Shown here piece by piece: positions 26,930 through 34,651 of a stretch of 64,000 nt of DNA. The stretch comes from Nitrospirota bacterium (GTDB lineage Bacteria; Nitrospirota; Thermodesulfovibrionia; Thermodesulfovibrionales; UBA1546), in the NCBI GenBank assembly GCA_016195565.1, contig JACPZK010000022.1, forward strand, positions 1-64,000, given 5' to 3'. Each line of letters begins with the position of its first letter. Positions within the stretch are counted from its first letter, which is position 1. A program made the translations under genes and the position numbers. The notes under the pieces are model-generated. The model ran no database searches, was not told where the DNA came from, and saw only the letters and a program-made list of their open reading frames with translations.

Positions 26930-27798
26930 TAATGATAGTCCTCATTTAATGCCTCTTTTACAATCTTGCGGACTATATCATATTCTTTATCTGTAGCCAT
27001 AATGAAATCTGTCACCTCAGCATTTTTTAATAGCTGCTGGCCGTCCTTTTCGTTTTTGAGCCCTATCATCGCCTTCTGAATCTTTTCCGCAAGCCCCTTG
27101 TCCATCTCTTTCTTAACTGCCCAGCAGAGCATGGGAAGTTCATCTCCCCTGGCGAGAACCTTAATCTGGTTCACATCAATCTTCTCCTTCACCGTGGAGA
27201 GGCTTAAGACAACTTCACCGATGCCGCCGGCATCGGCAGTTTTGTTAAAGACAGCGAACACAACGCTCGGAGGGTTTATTGCAAAATCCTCGGTATAATC
27301 ATCCTTTTTAAGTCCATGTTTTTTCAGTATGTGTGTGGCGCCGATATAGGACTGCATTGCCTGTTTTCCGCCTCCGAAGAGTATCTTTTTCCCCTTCAGG
27401 TCTGAAAGGCTGTTAATCCCGCTATCAGTTCTTACTGCGATTGCTGCATGGACCTTGGCTGAGCCGAACTCCTCATTCATGAGTATCACATTGTAGCCGA
27501 GATCTTTATGTGCCTTTATGTACTGGTACTGGTTGAGATGTACGAAGTCGCACTCCTTCTTTTTCATGCTATCCCAGAAGGCGGCAAAGTCCTTATATAC
27601 TACCAGCTCCACCTTTTTGCCTATCTTGGAAGAGAGATATTTTGCCATGGGTTCAAATGCCTTTACAGTCTCGAGGGTAGGTTTCCTCGGGAATACCCCC
27701 ATCTTTACCACATCCTGCGCAAGCGCAGCGCTTGTGCCTGCAAAGAAAAGAACCAATAAAAAGAGTAAGGACTTTTTAAAGGCTGTGATATTTGCCAT
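26929..27798 (-). CDS. PhnD-like periplasmic phosphate/phosphonate-type binding protein
   Basis: This 289-residue periplasmic protein has a signal peptide ([17 protein letters not shown]) and the PhnD/SsuA-like two-lobe fold. [38 protein letters not shown]-like [19 protein letters not shown] and GIGEVVLSL are the recognisable parts. No ABC permease or ATPase genes are adjacent; instead it is translationally coupled to a chemoreceptor. I infer a sensory ligand-binding role, with the ligand unknown. ATG 27798 has TAGGAGGAG upstream. Confidence 0.85.
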   Translation of the reverse strand: MANITAFKKSLLFLLVLFFAGTSAALAQDVVKMGVFPRKPTLETVKAFEPMAKYLSSKIGKKVELVVYKDFAAFWDSMKKKECDFVHLNQYQYIKAHKDLGYNVILMNEEFGSAKVHAAIAVRTDSGINSLSDLKGKKILFGGGKQAMQSYIGATHILKKHGLKKDDYTEDFAINPPSVVFAVFNKTADAGGIGEVVLSLSTVKEKIDVNQIKVLARGDELPMLCWAVKKEMDKGLAEKIQKAMIGLKNEKDGQQLLKNAEVTDFIMATDKEYDIVRKIVKEALNEDYH

Positions 27799-28054
27799 AG
27801 ACTCCTCCTATAGAGAAAATTATGGGGCGCCCTATCAATCTGATGGACACCAACCTGCCTCCAATATAGCACTCAAGATTAAACATGTCAATCGGGGTTA
27901 AAAGAGGATCAGCCGAAAAAACTGCACCTGCTGTAATAGAAAGGCTTGGAGGCGTGCGTATATCGGGCACTGTGCCGTACTCAAACTTCAACAATCCCCA
28001 TTAATTCTTAAAAGGATTTTTTAGGAAATTGTGAAAAAAATACAAGTCGAAATC
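27799..28054. other. Gene-poor stretch upstream of the PhnD-like gene
   Basis: The stretch holds only short overlapping frames without recognisable domains. The 72-codon minus-strand frame at 27776-27994 overlaps the PhnD start and its own signals and is not convincing. The promoter of the PhnD-chemoreceptor pair presumably lies here, but I see no strong match. Confidence 0.4.
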
Positions 28055-28090
28055 TAAAAGAAAGGGCCGCTGGCTCGGCTGCGAGCCGCA
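28055..28090 (-). terminator. Possible terminator of the PAS-LuxR gene
   Basis: A GGCTCG/CGAGCC stem (28072-28077 with 28082-28087) is followed on the minus strand by CCCTTTCTTTT. It lies about 45 bp past the regulator's stop. The stem is short and the T-run is offset by several bases. Confidence 0.4.
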
Positions 28091-28133
28091 GAGTAGAGAA
28101 AAATGCCGCAACAGTCTTTAACTTATACATTTC

Positions 28134-28673
28134 TTATCTCAGGGAAGCGCTAATCTTACTCCTTGAATCAACTCCCATCTTTTTCATAACATTTTTAATA
28201 TGGTCTTTAACCGTATATTCAGAGACACATATTTTCTCGGAAATCTCCCTGTTTGAAAGTCCCTGATATATCAGGGTTACCACTTCCAGCTCCCTCTTTG
28301 TAAGCCTATAATCTTTTTTCGCCTTTTCAAAATCCACAGTGCGTTTTTCGGTTACTCTTTCAACAAAAATCATGATACGGGTAGCGCTTATATCTCCTCC
28401 ACGTTCATCTATAGGAAAGGCTCTCAAAGAACAGGGATCCCCTGAGATATCATTCAGAACTTTACAATTTAAACTAACCTTCTGGATAGCGTTTGTTGCA
28501 TCTACATTGATTTTTATCTGATCGCATAGCTTGTAGATTTCTTCAAGGATATACTGTTTTTTTGTCTCCCCTGTTTGTTCAACATCCTGAAGTTCAGGAA
28601 TCATCTCCAAGGCCGCCTTATTGGAATATAGCAACCTGTTATTGCTGTCAAAGATAAGCACCCCCGGAGGCAA
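28134..28673 (-). CDS. PAS-LuxR transcriptional regulator, possibly 5'-truncated
   Basis: The C-terminal LuxR HTH is complete (YRLTKRELEVVTLIYQGLSN, REISEKICVSEYTVKDHIKN). Before it is a PAS-like fold (GVLIFDSNNRLLYSNKAALE) that normally senses a small ligand or redox state. The only usable start, TTG 28673, has no ribosome binding site. The same frame continues upstream with plausible coding (SIEQLSEIVKKRLPPG) until a TGA, with no ATG/GTG in between. The gene has therefore probably lost its 5' end, or uses a rare start. Confidence 0.75.
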   Translation of the reverse strand: MPPGVLIFDSNNRLLYSNKAALEMIPELQDVEQTGETKKQYILEEIYKLCDQIKINVDATNAIQKVSLNCKVLNDISGDPCSLRAFPIDERGGDISATRIMIFVERVTEKRTVDFEKAKKDYRLTKRELEVVTLIYQGLSNREISEKICVSEYTVKDHIKNVMKKMGVDSRSKISASLR

Positions 28674-28880
28674 TCTTTTTTTAACTATTTCAGAAAGTTG
28701 TTCAATGCTGCAAAGTATTATATATCAATCGTGAGAATTTATAAAACCGAAATCCTCTAAAGTAATAATTCAACTTAGTTCTCACCAATCATTAAAAGCC
28801 CCACTTTTGAGGGATTGACGAAAATGAAGTTACAGCGTACCTTAACATTAATACCCTGGTTAGTTTGTAACACAAACCGA

Positions 28881-29011
28881 AAAATAGACATAGAACTATA
28901 AACGCTTGAATTACCTGTCATTGCGAGAACCCGAAGGGTTCGTGGCAATCTCATCTCAAAAGGCGAGATTGCTTCGTTGCACTCGCAATGACAACTTTCT
29001 ATGTCTATTTT
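28881..29011. repeat. Nested palindromic element (REP/MITE-like) with TGTCATTGCGAG ends
   Basis: A 15-bp perfect inverted repeat (AAAATAGACATAGAA, 28881-28895 with 28997-29011) encloses an inner one (TGTCATTGCGAG at 28916-28927 with 28982-28993). Inside these are further self-complementary segments. The inner motif recurs within nifEN at 61942-62013. The rest of the 28674-29099 gap holds no gene that I can support. Confidence 0.85.
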
Positions 29012-29099
29012 CCAGCACAAAATTAACAGTGCCATCATAATGACGTAAAAGTCGTCTGTTTAAATAGCCTTATGAGTTTTGCATCTATAAGGGGGAGGT

Positions 29100-29399
29100 A
29101 TGGAACACAAATCAGAAAAAAGGTTTAGTGGGAGACAAAGCTTTAACAGACCAGTCAGCTTTGAAATATGCGCGACAAAAATCAGCCAATCTATGGATAT
29201 TCAGCAGAATGGACTTGGAGTAGATATAAGCTCGGAAGGTATAGGCCTCGCCACAGACTATGACTTGAGGAAGGGTGATATTTTAAAGCTCTATCTTCCA
29301 ATTAATAACGTTGAAACGAGGTTGCCTGCTTATGCGGAGGTAATGTGGTCCAAGCCCGCTGATGAGAACTTCAGGGGGGGATTAAGGTTTTTGGCATGA
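29100..29399 (+). CDS. PilZ domain protein (c-di-GMP receptor candidate)
   Basis: This 99-residue single-domain protein has the PilZ layout: an N-terminal basic region (EKRFSGRQSFNRPVSFEI) and the D-x-S-x-x-G motif in VDISSEGIGLATDYDL. The C-terminal strands end FRGGLRFL. c-di-GMP binding through the RxxxR-like segment is plausible, although its spacing is not perfect. ATG 29100 follows GGGGGAGGT. It opens the plus-strand surface-polysaccharide region, a common place for PilZ control. Confidence 0.75.
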   Translation: MEHKSEKRFSGRQSFNRPVSFEICATKISQSMDIQQNGLGVDISSEGIGLATDYDLRKGDILKLYLPINNVETRLPAYAEVMWSKPADENFRGGLRFLA

Positions 29400-29470
29400 A
29401 GAAAAGTTTGTTTAACCTATAGAAGATTATAACCTATAGGGAGCAATAACAAGAAGGGATAGGTTTGGTT

Positions 29471-30973
29471 ATGACTCTGGTTGAAATGCTTGAAAAAAAT
29501 GCAAGGGAATTTCCCGAAAAGAAAGCAATCGTCTACCATGACTTTATGCTCACTTACAGGGAGTTGAATGAGACTGTAAATAGGCTTACGCATGCATTGC
29601 TGGAGATGGGTTTTAAAAAAGGCGGCAGGGTCGCGTTCATGCTGCCGAGGATTCCTGAACTTGTTATAACTTTTCTGTCTGCTGCAAAGGCGCATGGCAT
29701 TGCAGTGCCAATTAATTTTGAGCTGCCGGACGACATGATAACGGCTGTTCTAAACAATATTACACCCCGATATTTTATCGTTCATAAGCAATTTTTAGAG
29801 CTTGCAAAGAGGGCTGTTCCCAGGGACTCAGAAATTTCAATTATAGTTGCCGGTGAAAATTATGAGGGAGAATATATTTCATTGAAAGAACTGCAGAAAG
29901 ATAAAAACCCTGATAATCCCTGCCCTGCGCCTGACAAGGAGGATATTGTTTATTTGAACTATACCTCCGGCTCTACAGGAAATCCCAAGGGCGCGGTTAC
30001 AACCCATTCAAACATCTACTGGAATACCATTGCTGCGGTAGATGCGTTGAAACTAACACCTGATGACATTCACCTGTGTATATTTGCCCCTTTTGCACAT
30101 CCGCATGAAATTTTTTCACGAGCTCTATATCTTGGCGGTACCATGGTATTGGTTGACAAAATATATCCCAAAGCAATCGCAGAGGCTATAGCTAACCATA
30201 AAGTCACCACTATGATGGGCTTATCGCCCATGTATGAGACCTTGATTGAACTGGTTGAGCACAGGACCTATGACCTTAGTTCGCTCAGGGTTCCTGAAAG
30301 CGGCGGCATGTATACGAGAATAGAACTTATTGAGAGGTTCAGGCAGAAAACCGGCGTGCCTATTATTCCTGTATGGGGAAGTACAGAGACAACCGGCATT
30401 GCCCTTGCCAATCGTCCAAATGAATATATGCCGGCAGGCTCTGTCGGAAAACCATGCGCATCATACGAGGTAAAAATAGTTGACGAAAACGATAATGAGC
30501 TTCCGGACGGAGAAATAGGCGAGATGATTTTCAGGGGTCCTGCGGTTATCCAAAACTATTACGGTAATCCAATAAACGGCAAGATATGTTTCAAAGACGG
30601 CTGGTACTGCAGCGGCGATTTAGGAAGAAGGGACAGAGACGGCAATTTCTACTTTGCGGACAGAAAGACAGGGATGATGAAGGTAGCCGGGCTTAAAGTC
30701 TATCCCCTGGAAATTGAGTTGGTATTAATGAGCCATCCGGATATAAAAGAGGCCGCGGTCATCCCGGCTAAAGACAGGCTGAGAGGAGAGGTTCCGAAGG
30801 CAATAATAGTTACCAATAACGGGACGCTTTTAACAGAAAAAGAAATTCTTGGATTTTGCAAGGAGCGGCTGCCTCATTATAAACTGCCGCGGATAATTGA
30901 AATAAGAGCTTCCCTTCCTAAAATTGGAAGCGGGAAAATAAACAAAAGAGTATTACAGCTGGAGGCAGTATAA
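29471..30973 (+). CDS. AMP-dependent acyl-CoA synthetase/ligase (ANL superfamily)
   Basis: This adenylate-forming enzyme has 500 residues. The P-loop-like A3 motif is YLNYTSGSTGNPKGAVTTHS, A5 is PVWGSTETTG, A7 is WYCSGDLGRRDRDG, and A8 is in YFADRKTGMMKVAGLKVYPL. The catalytic Lys is in KIGSGKINK. The acid substrate cannot be told from sequence. ATG 29471 is preferred over TTG 29465. The stop overlaps the probable start of the dehydrogenase gene, so the two form a unit, perhaps making or using an acyl group for the glycolipid locus. Confidence 0.88.
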   Translation: MTLVEMLEKNAREFPEKKAIVYHDFMLTYRELNETVNRLTHALLEMGFKKGGRVAFMLPRIPELVITFLSAAKAHGIAVPINFELPDDMITAVLNNITPRYFIVHKQFLELAKRAVPRDSEISIIVAGENYEGEYISLKELQKDKNPDNPCPAPDKEDIVYLNYTSGSTGNPKGAVTTHSNIYWNTIAAVDALKLTPDDIHLCIFAPFAHPHEIFSRALYLGGTMVLVDKIYPKAIAEAIANHKVTTMMGLSPMYETLIELVEHRTYDLSSLRVPESGGMYTRIELIERFRQKTGVPIIPVWGSTETTGIALANRPNEYMPAGSVGKPCASYEVKIVDENDNELPDGEIGEMIFRGPAVIQNYYGNPINGKICFKDGWYCSGDLGRRDRDGNFYFADRKTGMMKVAGLKVYPLEIELVLMSHPDIKEAAVIPAKDRLRGEVPKAIIVTNNGTLLTEKEILGFCKERLPHYKLPRIIEIRASLPKIGSGKINKRVLQLEAV

Positions 30974-32121
30974 AAGCGCTAATCGTTAATGCAAAGTGGA
31001 AACCTAAAAAAGATTATGCCCTTACAGAAAATGAACGGGTAGGAAAAAGGGCGCTTATCGGCAGTCAGGTATGGCGCAATCCTCATTTTGAGGTTAAAGA
31101 TATTCCTACACCCGGCCTGAACGATGATGAAGTGCTCGTAAGGGTAAAGTCCTGCGGTATATGCGGCTCTGACACCCATCTTTATGAGACCGATAAAGCT
31201 GGGTACATAATATTTTCAGGCCTGACAAAACTGCCCTGCGTGTTAGGGCATGAGTTTGCAGGCGTGGTTGAAAAAACCGGCAGAAAGGTTACTGCTCTTA
31301 AGGCCGGTGACAAAGTAGCCGTGGAAAGCATTATGTGGTGCGGGACGTGTCAGCCATGTAAAAACGGAGCTCCAAACCAGTGCAGAAATGTAGAGCTTAT
31401 GGGACTGAGCGCTGACGGCGCCTTTGCAGAATATGCAGCCATAAGCGAAAGGTACTGCTGGAAGATTAATGAACTGGAAAAGGTATATTCCGGCGATGAA
31501 ATCTTTGATATAGGCGCCCTTATTGAACCTATCGGCTGCGCCTACAACGGCATCTTTATCGCAGGCGGCGGATTTAATCCGGGCGCTGCTGTAGCCGTTT
31601 ACGGCGCAGGACCTATCGGCCTCGGCGCTATAGCGCTGGCAAAAATAGCAGGGGCCAGCAAAGTTATAGCCTTTGACAGTATTAATGAGAGGCTGGGTAT
31701 AGCAAGGGAAATGGGCGCTGATTTCGCCTTTAACATTGATAAATGTGTGCCCAGCAAAAAGATTATGGAACTTACAGATGGCTGGGGAGCAGAGATTCAG
31801 GTTGAGGCAGCAGGCGCAGCGCCTGTAACAATCCCTGAAATGGAAAAATCAATGTCCGTAAACAGTAAGATTATATACCTCGGGAGGGCAGCTACTAAAA
31901 CCCCCATGTACCTTGACGCCCTTGTCTCCGGCGCCAATAAGATTATAGGTTCAAGGGGGCATTCAGGCCACGGCATCTTTTCTTCAATCATCAAACTTAT
32001 TGCGTCAGGCAGGCTCAATCCCCAGAAAATGATTACAGCAAGGTATCCATTTAAAAAGGTTTTAGAGGCCTTTAGGGCCTCCACTGAAAGAACAGACGGA
32101 AAGATTATAGTGAGGGTGTAA
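30970..32121 (+). CDS. Zinc-dependent medium-chain alcohol/polyol dehydrogenase with apparent AUA start
   Basis: This is an MDR-family dehydrogenase. The catalytic zinc site is in VKSCGICGSDTHLY and LGHEFAGVVEKTG, the structural zinc cysteines are in MWCGTCQPCKNGAPNQC, and the NAD-binding VAVYGAGPIGLGAIALAK is clear. The open frame's first GTG (31132) would cut off about 54 conserved residues. The homologous N-terminus (KALIVNAKWKPKKDYALTE) runs in frame back to ATA at 30970. That ATA stands right after GGAGG and overlaps the ligase stop as ATAA, where ATGA would be expected. I annotate from the ATA; a sequencing error or G-to-A mutation would explain it. Confidence 0.8.
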   Translation: MKALIVNAKWKPKKDYALTENERVGKRALIGSQVWRNPHFEVKDIPTPGLNDDEVLVRVKSCGICGSDTHLYETDKAGYIIFSGLTKLPCVLGHEFAGVVEKTGRKVTALKAGDKVAVESIMWCGTCQPCKNGAPNQCRNVELMGLSADGAFAEYAAISERYCWKINELEKVYSGDEIFDIGALIEPIGCAYNGIFIAGGGFNPGAAVAVYGAGPIGLGAIALAKIAGASKVIAFDSINERLGIAREMGADFAFNIDKCVPSKKIMELTDGWGAEIQVEAAGAAPVTIPEMEKSMSVNSKIIYLGRAATKTPMYLDALVSGANKIIGSRGHSGHGIFSSIIKLIASGRLNPQKMITARYPFKKVLEAFRASTERTDGKIIVRV

Positions 32122-32312
32122 TTATAAGGGCAAACAATCTTTTCAGGTTTTAGATTTGAAATTGTTTTTAGCAGGCTAAGTAACAATTTGTTTATAGATA
32201 GGGGCAGTAAAATTTCAATATTACAGTCGCAATATGTGTATGTGACTGAGAGGTCGGAGATGTGCCCGAATGATTCTTAAAAAACTTAAAATTAATATGA
32301 GAGCTAAACATT

Positions 32313-33740
32313 ATGTTATATTTCCGGCGACAATTACTGCTTAATCTCTTAAAATTTGCAGACATATGCATTTTGTTTGCTGCATTGTTATCCGCATATT
32401 TGCTGACCGAACATCAGGCAGATTATGTCGCTCTAAATAAGCTGCATTCACTGCGCATCAAAGTTGTAGACTTCATCGGTTTTTTGTCAATAACAATTTT
32501 ATGGCACATAACGTTTAAAAATTTAAAACTTTACCGTTCCAGAAGACTTGACAGCGGACGCAATGAATGGAGGGACCTGATCAAAGCCACCACCATAGGA
32601 ACGTCCATCATTACCTTGGTCGGCGTTATCATTAAAAATACCTTTACTACACCGCTTTTCATAATATTTTTCTGGGGATTAAGTACATTATTTATATTAT
32701 TTTTCAGAACAACACTGAGATATCTCCTCAAAAAAGTGCGCATTCACGGCAGGAATCTTCGCTTTGTGCTGATTGTAGGAACTAACCAGAGGGCCTACGA
32801 CTATGCAGGCATGCTTGAGGAAAAAAAGGAAATGGGATACCGCGTCATTGGTTATCTTGACGAGAACATCCACCTGCCTGCAGGAGAGCTAAACCTTATA
32901 GGGACCATTAAGGACCTCCCTTCTATTCTGAAAAGCCATATAGTAGACGAGGTAGTTATTACCCTGCCCGTAAAATCATACTATCAAGAAATTCAAAAAA
33001 TTATTCAACAGGCAGAGGAACAGGGGATAATAATACGTCATTTGTCCGATATTTTTGATACTAAAATGGCCCACCCAAGTACAGAACAGTTTGGAAATTT
33101 CACAGTGCTGACGATGATTCCAAGCGCACAGGAGGGCTGGAGATACATAGCAAAACGGGCCATTGACATAGCTCTGGGGACCGCATTAGTCATAGTAACT
33201 TCGCCTTTGATGGCAATAGCCGCCATTGCAATCAAACTCTCAGCTCCGGGCCCGGTATTATTTACTCAATACCGCGTGGGATATAATAAGCGGATTTTCA
33301 ATCTCTTCAAATTCAGGACAATGCTGGTGGGTGCGGAAGAATTACAGGGAGAACTTGAAGAGCAAAATGAGATGGATGGCCCTGTATTCAAAATCAAAGA
33401 TGATCCGAGGATTTTTAAGGCCGGCCGGTGGCTCAGGAAATGGAGCGTGGATGAACTTCCACAGTTGTTCAATGTCATTAATGGGGATATGAGTTTGGTA
33501 GGTCCAAGGCCCCTCCCGGTGCGGGACTATAACGGATTTCACAAAAACTGGCAGCGCAGGCGTTTCAGCGTAATGCCCGGAATTACCTGCACATGGCAGA
33601 TAAGCGGCAGGAACAATATCTCTTTTGAAAACTGGATGAAAATGGACATGGAATATATTGATAACTGGAAACTCTCCCGTGACTTTAAAATACTCATAAA
33701 GACAATTCCCGCAGTAATCAAGAGAAAAGGGGCTGCATAA
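32313..33740 (+). CDS. Undecaprenyl-phosphate sugar phosphotransferase (exopolysaccharide initiating polyprenyl glycosylphosphotransferase)
   Basis: This enzyme starts repeat-unit assembly by moving a sugar-1-phosphate to undecaprenyl phosphate. Four to five N-terminal membrane helices and a Rossmann-like CoA-binding-type domain (RFVLIVGTNQRAYDYAGMLE) precede the catalytic WbaP-type domain. That domain has KRAIDIALGTALVI, the DxxLPQL motif in VDELPQLFNVINGDMSLVGP and PGITCTWQISGRN. At 475 residues it is full length. It begins the core of the polysaccharide operon. Confidence 0.93.
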   Translation: MLYFRRQLLLNLLKFADICILFAALLSAYLLTEHQADYVALNKLHSLRIKVVDFIGFLSITILWHITFKNLKLYRSRRLDSGRNEWRDLIKATTIGTSIITLVGVIIKNTFTTPLFIIFFWGLSTLFILFFRTTLRYLLKKVRIHGRNLRFVLIVGTNQRAYDYAGMLEEKKEMGYRVIGYLDENIHLPAGELNLIGTIKDLPSILKSHIVDEVVITLPVKSYYQEIQKIIQQAEEQGIIIRHLSDIFDTKMAHPSTEQFGNFTVLTMIPSAQEGWRYIAKRAIDIALGTALVIVTSPLMAIAAIAIKLSAPGPVLFTQYRVGYNKRIFNLFKFRTMLVGAEELQGELEEQNEMDGPVFKIKDDPRIFKAGRWLRKWSVDELPQLFNVINGDMSLVGPRPLPVRDYNGFHKNWQRRRFSVMPGITCTWQISGRNNISFENWMKMDMEYIDNWKLSRDFKILIKTIPAVIKRKGAA

Positions 33741-33811
33741 AAGAGGTTGCTATATATGCAACATATATAGTATAACTATGACGGCAATATAACTATACAG
33801 GAGATTTAATT

Positions 33812-34567
33812 ATGAAAATAACAGTAAAGTATATTCTATCGGGAAGTTTTGCATGTTTGATATGTCTGCTTCTGTTAACCGGATGTGCCTCAACAACAGC
33901 CTCTGATGTCCCTCAGGCGCCTGAGGAAACACCTAAAGATGTAAAGATTACTGAATTCATTCTTGGTCCAAGAGATACTATTGAGATTCTTGTCTATCGG
34001 CAAGACGATTTAAAAAGGACCATACAGATAGACCCCTCAGGCATAATAAGCTATCCATTGATTGGAGACATTCAAGCTGGAGGGTTAAGTATTTTTCAGT
34101 TAAGAGATAAGCTCAAGGATGGGCTCTCTAAGTATTTGGTTAATCCTCAGGTATCAGTTGGTGTCACATCTGTCAAGAGTCAAAAAGTTATAGTCCTCGG
34201 TGAGGTTAAAACTCCTGGATTATTTAGTCTCGAAAGTCCCATGTCTGCCCTTGAGGCAATGTCAAAGGCAGGGGGATTTACCATAGATGCCAAATTAAAA
34301 ACTATTTTACTTATCAGAGGCGGCTTGAAAAATCCTGAATTAGTAACGCTAAATTTAGAAAGTGCTTTAAAGGAAGGTGATTTTGCTCAAAATGCTTATT
34401 TACAAAATGGAGACATAATCTATGTGCCTGCTACAACCATCGCTAACGTAAGCAGATTTTTTGATTACCTGTCAAGGATAATCGCGCCCATTACTTCAAT
34501 GGAATCAGGTTATTTCACAGGCCAGCAGATTGAGGGTTCACGAGGAAGCGCTGCTGTTGGTCGATAG
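33812..34567 (+). CDS. Polysaccharide export outer-membrane lipoprotein (Wza family)
   Basis: This 251-residue lipoprotein has lipobox LLLTGC. The Poly_export domain (EFILGPRDTIEILVYRQDDL, SYPLIGDIQAGGLSIFQLRD) and a SLBB domain (VLGEVKTPGLFSLESPMSAL) follow. It forms the export channel across the outer membrane with the Wzz-type protein encoded next. ATG 33812 has GGAGA upstream. Confidence 0.92.
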   Translation: MKITVKYILSGSFACLICLLLLTGCASTTASDVPQAPEETPKDVKITEFILGPRDTIEILVYRQDDLKRTIQIDPSGIISYPLIGDIQAGGLSIFQLRDKLKDGLSKYLVNPQVSVGVTSVKSQKVIVLGEVKTPGLFSLESPMSALEAMSKAGGFTIDAKLKTILLIRGGLKNPELVTLNLESALKEGDFAQNAYLQNGDIIYVPATTIANVSRFFDYLSRIIAPITSMESGYFTGQQIEGSRGSAAVGR

Positions 34568-34651
34568 TTTTGTGAAGAAAAGATTATGACGCTCGTGGAA
34601 ATACCTGAAAGAAACACTATTGAACTGTCATTATAAATATATGGAGGAAAA

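Noticed and set aside
27776-27994. 72-codon minus-strand frame upstream of the PhnD-like gene
   Set aside because: It overlaps the PhnD start and ribosome site, has no clear start signal and shows no family resemblance.
28916-28993. CRISPR-like repeat or tRNA
   Set aside because: It is a single inverted repeat with no spacer array, and it does not fold as a cloverleaf; a second copy in nifEN fits a dispersed palindrome.
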